Positions 56,105 to 64,000 of a stretch of 64,000 nucleotides of DNA are shown one piece after another. This stretch comes from Actinobacteria bacterium IMCC26256 (lineage in GTDB: Bacteria > Actinomycetota > Acidimicrobiia > IMCC26256). Positions within the stretch are counted from its first letter, which is position 1. Each line of letters begins with the position of its first letter. The notes under the pieces were generated by a model. The model did no database searches, was not told the origin of the DNA, and saw nothing but the letters and a program-made list of their open reading frames with translations. Both the position numbers and the translations under genes were made by a program. The stretch is from the NCBI GenBank assembly GCA_001023575.1, contig CP011489.1, positions 930,001 through 994,000 of the forward strand, in the 5' to 3' direction.

Positions 56105-57474
56105 ACCTCACAGTCGCTGAGATCGCAGAAATATCTGAAGGAATGATTGTTGGAGCTGATTCGCGAGCGACTGTGAGCGGGTTTGATTTTGACTCTCGAG
56201 TTCAACGCTCAGGTGCTGGTTTTGTAGCCCTTATTGATGGCAGGGATGGGCACGACTACGTATCGGCGGCGCTGGAGCGTGGGGCAGCGGTAGCACTCGT
56301 TTCGCGTATTCCTGAGGGTGTTGATGGGCCGCTAGTGGTAGTTGAAGATCCTCTTCGTGCTCTCGGCCGGATAGCGAAGTTCGCTAGGTCGTCAATGGCA
56401 GATGCAAGTGTTGTTGCGGTTGCAGGCTCGGCGGGCAAGACGAGTACTAAAGATCTAATATTCTCAAGTGTTTCGCGCCGGTTTAAATCTCATGCAAACT
56501 CCGCTTCATTCAATAATGAGTTTGGATTACCTGTGACGATCCTTGATGCGCCTGTAGGTACCGAGGTACTGGTGTTAGAGATGGGGGAGAGGTTCCTTGG
56601 CGATCTGAGTTATCTCTGTGACATTGCTGCCCCAAATATCGGAGTAATCACGCATGTAGGCCTGGCTCATTCTGGGAACCTCGGTGGACGTGCAGGGATT
56701 ATTGATGTCTTGAGCGAACTATTGGTTGCACTACCTAATGACGGTCTCGCAGTTCTAAACTCGGAGTGCTCCGCTACACAGACTCTGCTTGAGCGGAGCG
56801 CAGCCCCTGTCCTAACTGTCGGGTATGCCCCAGATGCTGACGTTCGAATCTCTAACGCCTCGTTAGATGAGCAGTTGCGACCGACCTTTTCGCTACACAC
56901 TCCATGGGGGAATCTTGATTCTGTGCGCCTGCAGCTTCTTGGCGAGCATCAGGTTGTCAATGCTGCGATGGCTGCTGCGGCGGCTCTGTACCTAGGAGCC
57001 TCAACTGAAGACGTAGCGCTAGGTCTCTCCTCTGCTCTAGCTGCACACTGGCGTATGGAGCTTTCTCACAGTCCCGCTGGCGTTGCTGTTCTGAATGACT
57101 CCTATAACGCGTCACCAAAAGCAATGGAGGCGGCACTGACGACATTTGCCCGTCTTCCAGCAGGTCGGCGCATAGCGGTTCTGGGGGCAATGCACGAGTT
57201 AGGTGACGAGAGTCGGGCTGAGCATGCGCGCATTGGCGCACTCGCTGCGACACTCGACATTGATGAGATAGTTGTAGTGGAGTCAGAATTATCAGAGCCG
57301 CTAGTGGCAGCCGCCGAGGCTTCGGGTGCGCGGGTAGCGCGCGTTGCGAATCCAGAAGCGGCCTTCTCTCTTATCTCAGAGTCCCTTAAGTCTGGAGATG
57401 CAGTGCTGCTCAAGGCATCTCGCGTGGTTGGTTTGGAGCGAGTAGCAGATCTCTTATTGGGGGCCGACGGATGA
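56101..57474 (+). CDS. murF: UDP-MurNAc-tripeptide-D-Ala-D-Ala ligase
   Basis: A 457-residue Mur ligase that adds the D-Ala-D-Ala dipeptide. The ATP loop reads VAGSAGKTSTKDLI, the acyl-phosphate region is NSASFNNEFGLPVTILDAP, and the C-terminal domain carries VLNDSYNASPKAMEAAL and GRRIAVLGAMHELGDESRAEH, typical of MurF. It overlaps murE and mraY by 4 nt each. No unusual residues were noticed. Confidence 0.95.
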   Translation: MNLTVAEIAEISEGMIVGADSRATVSGFDFDSRVQRSGAGFVALIDGRDGHDYVSAALERGAAVALVSRIPEGVDGPLVVVEDPLRALGRIAKFARSSMADASVVAVAGSAGKTSTKDLIFSSVSRRFKSHANSASFNNEFGLPVTILDAPVGTEVLVLEMGERFLGDLSYLCDIAAPNIGVITHVGLAHSGNLGGRAGIIDVLSELLVALPNDGLAVLNSECSATQTLLERSAAPVLTVGYAPDADVRISNASLDEQLRPTFSLHTPWGNLDSVRLQLLGEHQVVNAAMAAAAALYLGASTEDVALGLSSALAAHWRMELSHSPAGVAVLNDSYNASPKAMEAALTTFARLPAGRRIAVLGAMHELGDESRAEHARIGALAATLDIDEIVVVESELSEPLVAAAEASGARVARVANPEAAFSLISESLKSGDAVLLKASRVVGLERVADLLLGADG

Positions 57475-58517
57475 TCGCAGTTTTGATCGCAGTCGCTGTC
57501 TCGTTTCTTGTCTGCGTATTAACTACGCCCTTATTGATACGTGTCCTGCAGCGGAACCACATTGGTCAAGCAATTCGTGATGACGGCCCTGTGGCGCATC
57601 CGCATGAAGCGAAGGCTGGAACGCCGACAATGGGGGGGATTGCGCTAATTGCTGCAGCCTTCATCGGGTACCTAGCGGCGCATGTTCGTACAGAGGCAAT
57701 CAAGTTCGCGGATACGGCGATTTCTCTTTGGTTCCTCATTCTCGGAATGGCGTTGGTCGGCTTTCTTGATGACTGGCTAGGAATACGTAAATCCCGAAAT
57801 CTTGGGCTACGTAAGCGCGGAAAACTCGGGGGTCAATTGCTCGTCGCTGGAGGCTTCTCACTCCTCGCACTAACGTTTGTGCATACGAGCACAGCACTGT
57901 CATTCACTCGCGCTTTTAATTTTGAGCTGGCAGGCTGGCTCTGGGTGGTCATAGCGGTTGTGGTCATAATGGCAAGCAGCAACGCTGTAAATATCACTGA
58001 CGGATTAGACGGACTCGCTGCGGGGTCATCAGCCCTAGTTTTTATAGCCTTTATTGTTATCGCCTTCACGCAGTTCAGGCACCCCGGCGCATATCACCTA
58101 CAAGCCGCCAGCCAGATTGACCTCGCTGTTGTCGCTGCAGGAATGCTCGGAGCATGCGTAGGGTTCCTTTGGTGGAACGCATTACCGGCTCGCGTCTTTA
58201 TGGGCGATACTGGAGCGCTCGCTCTAGGAGCCGCTATTGCAGGCTTGGCGATCCTGACCCAGACGATTCTTCTTCTACCTATTCTTGGCGGGCTCTACAT
58301 CGTCGAGACGATGAGTGTGATCCTCCAGATAATCTCGTTTAGAGGCTTTGGTCGCAGAATATTTCTTATGTCACCTATCCACCATCACTTTGAACTTTTG
58401 GGGTGGCCTGAGTCGAGTGTCGTAGTGAGATTCTGGATACTCGCCGGTTTCGGTATGGCCTTGGGTCTCGGCCTCTTTTACGCAGACTTCTTGGGAATGC
58501 CAGGGCTCATCGGATGA
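57471..58517 (+). CDS. mraY: Phospho-MurNAc-pentapeptide transferase
   Basis: A 348-residue polytopic membrane enzyme that moves phospho-MurNAc-pentapeptide onto undecaprenyl phosphate to form lipid I. About ten helices are visible. The active-site aspartates lie in GFLDDWLG and NITDGLDGLAAG, and FMGDTGALALGA and MSPIHHHFELLGW are conserved cytoplasmic loops. AKAGTPTMGGI is the substrate-binding segment. The ATG overlaps the murF stop. A 42-bp gap follows before murD. Confidence 0.96.
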   Translation: MIAVLIAVAVSFLVCVLTTPLLIRVLQRNHIGQAIRDDGPVAHPHEAKAGTPTMGGIALIAAAFIGYLAAHVRTEAIKFADTAISLWFLILGMALVGFLDDWLGIRKSRNLGLRKRGKLGGQLLVAGGFSLLALTFVHTSTALSFTRAFNFELAGWLWVVIAVVVIMASSNAVNITDGLDGLAAGSSALVFIAFIVIAFTQFRHPGAYHLQAASQIDLAVVAAGMLGACVGFLWWNALPARVFMGDTGALALGAAIAGLAILTQTILLLPILGGLYIVETMSVILQIISFRGFGRRIFLMSPIHHHFELLGWPESSVVVRFWILAGFGMALGLGLFYADFLGMPGLIG

Positions 58518-58559
58518 GGAGTCTCAGGCAGTCTCTACGAGACGCGAAGGTTTAGGCAT

Positions 58560-59933
58560 ATGAGCGGGGAATCAAACGACTGGAGTGGAGAGAGGGTTCT
58601 GGTGGTGGGGCTTCGCATGACTGGATCTGCGGTAGCGCGCTCGTTTTTGTCGCGCGGCGCCGAGGTGATAGTGGTGGAGGAGCGGCCGGGTGCTCTGGGC
58701 TATGCAGAGTTGCGTGATGAGTTACTCGCAGCCGGGGCGCAGATCATCGAGTCTTCTGAGGAGTCAGAGTGGAGATCGCTCGTCGCTGGAGTTGATTTAG
58801 TGGTTCCTAGTCCAGGGGTCCCTCCTTCTCACGCCGTAATGATTGCCGCCTTGAATCAGGGGGTACCGGTACGCGGCGATATTGACCTCGCTGTTGGCGA
58901 GTCTTCGGTGCCTGTTGTCGCAGTCACGGGCACCAACGGTAAGACCACAGTGACGACACTCATCGCTGCGATGCTTGAGGCAAATGGGGTACGTGCCGGC
59001 GCCGCTGGAAATATCGGGTGGGCGGTGATGGATGCGCAGCAGAGAGCCTTCGATGTCCTCGTTGTTGAGGTCTCAAGTTTTCAACTCCACTCAACTACAG
59101 AGACGTTTAGTCCGTCAGTATCAGTTCTTCTCAATATTGCTGAAGACCACACCGACTGGCACGGCTCGTTTGGCGAATACTCTCAGGACAAGGCTCGAGT
59201 ATTCAGGCGTCAGGGCCCTGGAGACTTGCTCGTGTACAACTCAGATGACCCAATCGTCGCGTCACTTGCAACTGAGGCTCCGGGAAGGACTCTCTCCTTC
59301 TCGATTGATCCAAGTGCCACATCTGGATATCGAATTCATCGTGGAGAGCTAGTAACCCCAGATGGCGATCGGATCGCGCGGATATCTGACCTACCGCTGC
59401 AGGCCCCTCACGATCTAGCCAATGCGTTAGCGGCCTCAGCGGCAGCCCTGAATTCAGGTGCAAATATTGAGTCGGTGCACGCGGCGCTACTTTCATTTGC
59501 GAGGCTCCACCACCGAGCCGAGCCCATAGGTGAGAATCAGGGCGTGGCATTCATAAACGACTCGAAAGCAACCAACCCACACGCCACGATTACTGCGGTC
59601 GGTGGCTATGAGAGTTGTGTGCTCATTGCCGGGGGTCGCAACAAAGGAATCGACCTATCAATTCTTAGGCCCCTCTCAAAGAAATTGAGGGGAGTGGTTG
59701 CGATCGGTGAGTGCGCCGCGGAGATCGAGGCAGCATTTGAGGGGGCTACTCCGACGCGAGTGGCGACCACTATGAAGGATGCCGTTCGATTCGCCGCGGA
59801 GATGTCCAAGCCTGGGGATGTTGTGCTTCTCTCTCCTGCGTGTGCATCATTTGACTGGTATCAATCCTACGAGGAGCGCGGAGATTCGTTCGTCTCTGAG
59901 GTAGAGGCATTTATAGCGGGGGATGGACAGTGA
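58560..59933 (+). CDS. murD: UDP-MurNAc-L-alanine:D-glutamate ligase
   Basis: A 457-residue Mur ligase that adds D-glutamate to UDP-MurNAc-L-Ala. The ATP loop is VTGTNGKTTVTTLIAAML. The N-terminal UDP-binding domain reads VLVVGLRMTGSAVARSF, and SSFQLHSTTETFSPSVSVLLNIAEDHTDWHG and FINDSKATNPHATI are standard MurD segments. GAAGG lies nine bases before the ATG. Its stop overlaps the GTG of ftsW by 4 nt. Confidence 0.96.
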   Translation: MSGESNDWSGERVLVVGLRMTGSAVARSFLSRGAEVIVVEERPGALGYAELRDELLAAGAQIIESSEESEWRSLVAGVDLVVPSPGVPPSHAVMIAALNQGVPVRGDIDLAVGESSVPVVAVTGTNGKTTVTTLIAAMLEANGVRAGAAGNIGWAVMDAQQRAFDVLVVEVSSFQLHSTTETFSPSVSVLLNIAEDHTDWHGSFGEYSQDKARVFRRQGPGDLLVYNSDDPIVASLATEAPGRTLSFSIDPSATSGYRIHRGELVTPDGDRIARISDLPLQAPHDLANALAASAAALNSGANIESVHAALLSFARLHHRAEPIGENQGVAFINDSKATNPHATITAVGGYESCVLIAGGRNKGIDLSILRPLSKKLRGVVAIGECAAEIEAAFEGATPTRVATTMKDAVRFAAEMSKPGDVVLLSPACASFDWYQSYEERGDSFVSEVEAFIAGDGQ

Positions 59934-61159
59934 CATCCACAACATCGAAACGCTCCTCAACAAAGAGAAGAAGAACCCCTGCGACGACGCGACGATCGCG
60001 TCTCTTAGTGAAAGTAAAGCGGAATTCTCTCGTTACGCGGCTCAGTGTGATAATTATTTTTCTCTGCGTAATTGGTACAACGATGGTGATGTCCGCATCG
60101 AGCGTGGAGTCGTTAAATAACGGCTCAGGTGCCTTCTCCTTTGTTACCGAGCACGTCATCAACCTGACAATTGGTGCAGTTCTCTTCTTGGTGATTAGTC
60201 GTTTTGACTATCGAGCTTGGTTGAAGTTGGGTCCGATCGTTTTAGGTGTAGCAGTTTTGATGCTGATACTTGTCCTAATCCCAGGGATTGGAATCGTTCG
60301 TAATGAAGCTCGCCGCTGGTTGGGGGTAGCGCCGTTTGTGTTTCAGCCTTCAGAACTGGTGAAGTTTCCGCTTGCGATTGTTTTGGCAGGCATTCTTGCA
60401 GCGCGCGAAAAGGCTGGAGAGCTAAGAAGTATTCGCAGAACGCTGTTACCTGTCGGGTGCATTACGGCATTGATTTCAGTGCTTATTCTCAAGCAGCCTG
60501 ATTTTGACTCAACGCTTGTTATTTTGGGGCTAGTGGCAGGCATGCTCTTGCTGGTGGGGATTCCAAAGACCTGGTTGTTGGGTGCAGCGGTGGGTGGAGC
60601 AGCACTGACCTATTACCAATTATCTGAGCCATTTCGTAGAGCGCGAGTGTTTGTTTTCCTTGACCCTTGGAAGGACCCCCTTGGGGCCGGTTACCAATCG
60701 ATCGCTGGATACACGTCGCTTGCCCTCGGGGGTTGGTTTGGTACGGGCCCCGGTACAAGTACCGCGAAGTGGGGATTCCTGCCCGTTGCTTACTCTGATT
60801 TTGTCTTTGCGGTTATCGGTGAAGAGTTTGGGGTCGCAGGGTGCCTAGCTGTTGTGATCGGTTTTATTGCATTCGGCGTGATTGGTTTCAAAATTGCTCT
60901 TCGCGCGCCTGATCGATTCGGGACTCTCCTAGCGAGCGGGCTCACCCTGACTGTTCTGATCCAGGCAGCGATAAATATCGGGATGGTTGTTGGGATCGTC
61001 CCTGTCTCTGGATTGACCCTTCCGTTTATCTCGTACGGGGGAACCTCATTAGTTCTAATGCTGAGCGCAGCAGGCATCCTCTGTAATATTGCTTACCAAG
61101 GCAGGCCCAGAGTCGTCTCAACAAAGGCAACACCTAAAGCAAAATCATCCAGAGGGTGA
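59930..61159 (+). CDS. ftsW: Septal peptidoglycan glycosyltransferase FtsW
   Basis: A 409-residue SEDS-family polytopic membrane protein that polymerises lipid II at the septum with FtsI. The N-terminal 40 residues are basic and cytoplasmic (KRSSTKRRRTPATTRRSR). Ten helices follow. SEDS landmarks are NEARRWLGVAPFVFQPSELVKFPL, SDFVFAVIGEEFGVAG and GLTLPFISYGGTSLVLML. The start is GTG at 59930, overlapping murD by 4 nt, and the stop overlaps murG by 4 nt. Confidence 0.96.
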   Translation: MTSTTSKRSSTKRRRTPATTRRSRLLVKVKRNSLVTRLSVIIIFLCVIGTTMVMSASSVESLNNGSGAFSFVTEHVINLTIGAVLFLVISRFDYRAWLKLGPIVLGVAVLMLILVLIPGIGIVRNEARRWLGVAPFVFQPSELVKFPLAIVLAGILAAREKAGELRSIRRTLLPVGCITALISVLILKQPDFDSTLVILGLVAGMLLLVGIPKTWLLGAAVGGAALTYYQLSEPFRRARVFVFLDPWKDPLGAGYQSIAGYTSLALGGWFGTGPGTSTAKWGFLPVAYSDFVFAVIGEEFGVAGCLAVVIGFIAFGVIGFKIALRAPDRFGTLLASGLTLTVLIQAAINIGMVVGIVPVSGLTLPFISYGGTSLVLMLSAAGILCNIAYQGRPRVVSTKATPKAKSSRG

Positions 61160-62331
61160 AGAAGATCGCGAACTCCACGGGTGCCGAGAGTCGCGCATCA
61201 GGCGAAACTCCAGACTCGGCCCCTCGATCCAATCGACTCAGAGTTGTTATCGCCGGTGGCGGTACCGGTGGGCATGTCTATCCAGCACTCGCTCTTGCAG
61301 ATGCCCTCATTGATAGGGGAGTAAGCACAGAGAGAATTCGCCTTATAGGGGCGCGTCGCGGGATTGAGGCGCGGCTGTTCCCTGAAGCTCCCTTCACGTT
61401 TACGTTGCTCTCGCTGCGCGGTCTTGATCGAAGTAAAAATGCGATCTCGGTCTGGCGAAATATGGTTGCTCTTGGATCACTGATACTCGGTGTCTTTCGA
61501 GTTGCTTGGATGCTTCTACTCAATCGCCCCGATTGCGTTGTCGGAGTCGGTGGCTATGCCTCAGCGCCGTGTGTCTTTGCTGCAAGTATCCTGAGAATTC
61601 CATTAGTGGTGCACGAGCAGAATGCTTCTCCGGGTCTGGTGAATCGCTTGGCTGTTCGACTCGGTGCGCGCGCAGCAATTTCTCTGCCAGGTACACCGCT
61701 AAAGGGTTGCGTGCTTACGGGGAATCCAGTGCGAAGCGCTATATCTGAGATTACGCGTACCCCGAACCAGCTCAGGCCTCTAATCGGCATAGTTGGGGGG
61801 AGTCTTGGCGCTGGCCGCCTAAATGATGCAGCGCTTGGGCTTGCATCGCGATGGGGAATGCGCACAGATGTCAGCGTTCGCCATGTCACAGGGCCTCGCT
61901 TCTTGGAGTCATGCGAGAGCGCGTATAAGACTCAGCGTTCACCCATTGATGTTCTCGATTATCAGATTGTCGGGTACGAAGAGCAGATGGAGAGACTCTA
62001 TGCCGGAGTCTCACTCCTCGTATGCAGAGCTGGAGCCCTTACGGTCGCGGAAATTTGCGCGGCTGGCGTGCCATCAATCCTGATCCCATGGCCGGGGGCT
62101 GCAGGCGATCACCAAAGTAGAAATGCAGAGGCGTTGGTCAGCGCAGGGGGAGCGGTCCTTCTATTAGATGCCGATTGTGATGAGGCCAAACTCGACTCCC
62201 TTTTAGCTCCGTTGCTTGCCGATAGTCAGCGGTTAGCAAGAATGAGCGCAGCTGCACTCACGCTTTCACTCCCAAATGCAGCGCGTGATCTTGCGATTCT
62301 TGTGGAGGAGGTCTCGAATGCCAGCACCTGA
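61156..62331 (+). CDS. murG: UDP-GlcNAc:lipid I N-acetylglucosaminyltransferase
   Basis: A 391-residue GT-B peripheral membrane enzyme that converts lipid I to lipid II. The opening IAGGGTGGHVYPALALADAL is the first glycine loop, VVHEQNASPGLVNRL the acceptor region, IVGGSLGAGRLNDAA the second loop, and CRAGALTVAEICAAGVPSILIPWP with DHQSRNA binds UDP-GlcNAc. The first 25 residues before the fold are hydrophilic. The GTG start overlaps ftsW by 4 nt; its end overlaps murC by 14 nt. Confidence 0.96.
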   Translation: MKKIANSTGAESRASGETPDSAPRSNRLRVVIAGGGTGGHVYPALALADALIDRGVSTERIRLIGARRGIEARLFPEAPFTFTLLSLRGLDRSKNAISVWRNMVALGSLILGVFRVAWMLLLNRPDCVVGVGGYASAPCVFAASILRIPLVVHEQNASPGLVNRLAVRLGARAAISLPGTPLKGCVLTGNPVRSAISEITRTPNQLRPLIGIVGGSLGAGRLNDAALGLASRWGMRTDVSVRHVTGPRFLESCESAYKTQRSPIDVLDYQIVGYEEQMERLYAGVSLLVCRAGALTVAEICAAGVPSILIPWPGAAGDHQSRNAEALVSAGGAVLLLDADCDEAKLDSLLAPLLADSQRLARMSAAALTLSLPNAARDLAILVEEVSNAST

Positions 62332-63706
62332 GCAAGACGGACGGTTGGACCTTACGACTACCCGCACTATCCACATTGTCGGCGTCGCTGGGCACGGAAT
62401 GAGTGCACTCGCCGCAGTCCTCGCGGAGCTTGGGCACCATGTATCAGGGACAGATATTGCGCCGAGCCGGCGAATGGAGCGACTCTCCCTTCTAGGGGTC
62501 ACCTGCAGCGTTGGGCAGCGGCCAGAGAATATTCCAGAGAACTGCGATGCCGTTGTGATATCGACCGCAGTTCCTCTTACAAATATTGAGGTAGTCACTG
62601 CGAACGAGCGTGGAGTCCAAGTGTTTCACCGCTCCGACGCGCTTGCAGGGGTAGTGGCGCAGCGCCGCGGGATAGGCGTTGCCGGAACACATGGCAAGAC
62701 AACTACTTCCTCAATGGTTACGTTAATTATGCGCGCAGCAGGAATGAATCCTTCGTTCGTAATTGGAAGCGAACTCAATGAGGTGGGTACTAACGCTGCA
62801 ATGAGCTCAGGTGAATGGCTCGTTGTCGAGTCTGATGAGAGTGATGGGTCCTTCCTAAAGTTCGATCTCAATGCTGCAATCATCACCAACATTGAGAAAG
62901 ATCACCTCGGATTCTGGTCAACCATGGATCGGCTAGAGGCAGGTTTTGAAGTATTCGCAGAGCACGTAGATGGTCCGGTGATTTTCTGCGCGGATGACCC
63001 AGTGACGCTCAGATTGGCACAGATACATCCCAATGCTGTGACCTACGGATGGGCCGAGGGTGCTGATTATCGAGTCACTAATTACCGCAGCGGAAAGAGC
63101 GGTTCAGAGTTCACTCTCGAGATCGAAGGAGTAGTTGCTGGAGAGTTAGCGCTCCCTCTCCTTGGATCCCACAATGCACAGAACGCCACTGCCGCTGCTG
63201 CATTAGCAATGAGCCTCGGTGTCTCATTCGAGGACGTGAGGAGCGCTCTCGCTGGATTCGGTGGAGTCTCACGCAGATTTCAATTCAGGGGCGAGAGAGA
63301 TGGCGTTACCTTTGTTGACGATTACGCGCATTTGCCGAGCGAGATAAAGGCCACACTGCGTGCTGCGAAAGAGGGAGGCTGGCGTCGGATTATCGCTGTT
63401 TTCCAGCCATATCGCTATCTCCGAACAATGCTGATGTGGCGAGATTTCGCAGATGCCTTCGAGGGTGTTGACCACCTAGTGCTGACCGATGTCTGCGGAG
63501 CGAGTGAGGAGCCGATTCCTGGTGTGACAGGTCGGCTCGTGCTTCAAGCTGTTCTCGATGCACATCCAGAGATGTCCGTCTCATATTTTCCTCATAGGTC
63601 GGAGTTGGTCTCAAACGTACTGAAATATGCGGGTCCGGGTGATCTTGTCCTCACCCTTGGCGCAGGTGATCTAACTACCGTTCCAGATGAATGGGTAAAC
63701 GGGTGA
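62318..63706 (+). CDS. murC: UDP-MurNAc:L-alanine ligase
   Basis: A 462-residue Mur ligase that joins L-alanine to UDP-MurNAc, the first amino acid of the stem peptide. The ATP loop is AGTHGKTTTSSMVTLIM, the UDP domain has IVGVAGHGMSALAAVL, and HNAQNATAAAALA and VDDYAHLPSEIKATL are family segments. GGAGGAGG precedes the ATG at 62318, which fixes the start despite a longer open frame from 62276. It overlaps murG by 14 nt and murB by 4 nt. Confidence 0.96.
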   Translation: MPAPEQDGRLDLTTTRTIHIVGVAGHGMSALAAVLAELGHHVSGTDIAPSRRMERLSLLGVTCSVGQRPENIPENCDAVVISTAVPLTNIEVVTANERGVQVFHRSDALAGVVAQRRGIGVAGTHGKTTTSSMVTLIMRAAGMNPSFVIGSELNEVGTNAAMSSGEWLVVESDESDGSFLKFDLNAAIITNIEKDHLGFWSTMDRLEAGFEVFAEHVDGPVIFCADDPVTLRLAQIHPNAVTYGWAEGADYRVTNYRSGKSGSEFTLEIEGVVAGELALPLLGSHNAQNATAAAALAMSLGVSFEDVRSALAGFGGVSRRFQFRGERDGVTFVDDYAHLPSEIKATLRAAKEGGWRRIIAVFQPYRYLRTMLMWRDFADAFEGVDHLVLTDVCGASEEPIPGVTGRLVLQAVLDAHPEMSVSYFPHRSELVSNVLKYAGPGDLVLTLGAGDLTTVPDEWVNG

Positions 63707-64000
63707 GAGCTTTGAGCTCGGAGTTCGACGCAGCTTTCAATATGCTGAGTCCAGATTTTGGAGATCGTGTCGAGCGCGCAGCGCCCCTATCTCAGTTCAC
63801 TACATATCGTTTAGGTGGACCGGCTGAGATTCTCGTGCGGGTCAGAAATGTGCGCGAACTCGGCATCCTTGCAACAGCCCTTGAAGCAAACCCGAGTGTT
63901 CCGATCCTCGTAATTGGAAGAGGATCTAATCTTGTAGTTGCTGATGCTGGAGTAAGCGCTGCGGTAGTGATTCTCGAGGAGGATTTCGAGCGCGTAGAGA
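63703..64000 (+). CDS. murB: UDP-N-acetylenolpyruvoylglucosamine reductase, N-terminal fragment (cut by window edge)
   Basis: The first 99 residues of MurB, which uses FAD and NADPH to reduce UDP-GlcNAc-enolpyruvate. The start is GTG at 63703, overlapping the murC stop (GTGA). The FAD-binding phrases TTYRLGGPAEILV and VIGRGSNLVVADAGV are clear. The frame is open to base 64000. Gene order predicts ftsQ and ftsZ further downstream. Confidence 0.93.
   Translation, partial: MRALSSEFDAAFNMLSPDFGDRVERAAPLSQFTTYRLGGPAEILVRVRNVRELGILATALEANPSVPILVIGRGSNLVVADAGVSAAVVILEEDFERVE

Overview
The window looks like a chromosome segment of an actinobacterium, most likely of the class Acidimicrobiia or a near relative. 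This is inferred from gene content, not from a marker phylogeny. Actinobacterial traits seen are a PimB-type mannosyltransferase, F420-dependent LLM oxidoreductase, KstR-like TetR regulator, DUF3040 protein, DUF222-HNH protein with a mycobacterial-type SOS box, and a complete dcw cluster with a very long, basic FtsI N-terminus. Base composition is moderate for the phylum and genes are tightly packed with many 1-17 nt overlaps. There are no rRNA genes, insertion sequences, phage genes or CRISPR arrays; one tRNA-Cys(GCA) is present.

Layout. 1-5.1 kb: end of an MFS transporter, a CGNR zinc-finger/VOC fusion, an ALDH, a HAD hydrolase, an acyl desaturase and a coiled-coil protein. 5.1-12.5 kb: P450, tRNA-Cys, ferritin-like protein, RNase D, PuuD-like membrane protein, two crotonases, and a regulator with two MerR-like units. 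12.7-18.7 kb: 3Fe-4S ferredoxin and reductase, PimB-like transferase, small membrane and START-like proteins, a ROK glucokinase and an LLM oxidoreductase. 18.8-29.1 kb: a lipid/steroid-type catabolic block: KstR-like regulator, PLP lyase, patatin, thioesterase and crotonase on the minus strand, then P450, a double-DUF35 protein, two cysteine-less thiolases and a sterol-type Rieske oxygenase on the plus strand. 29.2-36.3 kb: a Liv-type ABC importer with two paralogous lipoprotein receptors and a LivH-LivM fusion. 36.4-49.7 kb: aminotransferase, SOS-type DUF222-HNH, PlsC, GlpK, a PPi-type phosphofructokinase, TesB, epoxide-hydrolase-like protein, Nfo, LmbE, Nudix, DinB and small membrane proteins. 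49.8-64 kb: the dcw cluster mraZ-rsmH-ftsL-ftsI-murE-murF-mraY-murD-ftsW-murG-murC-murB (murB cut by the edge).

The catabolic block and importer suggest growth on sterol-like or branched isoprenoid lipids: P450 and Rieske oxygenases open the substrate, crotonases and thiolase/DUF35 partners shorten the side chain, and thioesterases balance CoA. The dcw cluster builds meso-diaminopimelate-type peptidoglycan precursors and the septal machinery, probably under MraZ control.

Three sequence-level patterns stand out beyond the genes. First, about a dozen genes without Shine-Dalgarno sites have a TANNNT -10-like hexamer 6-8 nt before the start codon, so they are probably leaderless; this was used to revise many starts. 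Second, short perfect or near-perfect tandem repeats (8-18 bp units, one of 72 bp) sit repeatedly at gene ends, several of them copying the stop codon. Third, two control regions are unusually readable: a perfect SOS box spanning the start codon of the HNH gene, and a 10-bp-phased GTGG array across the mraZ promoter.
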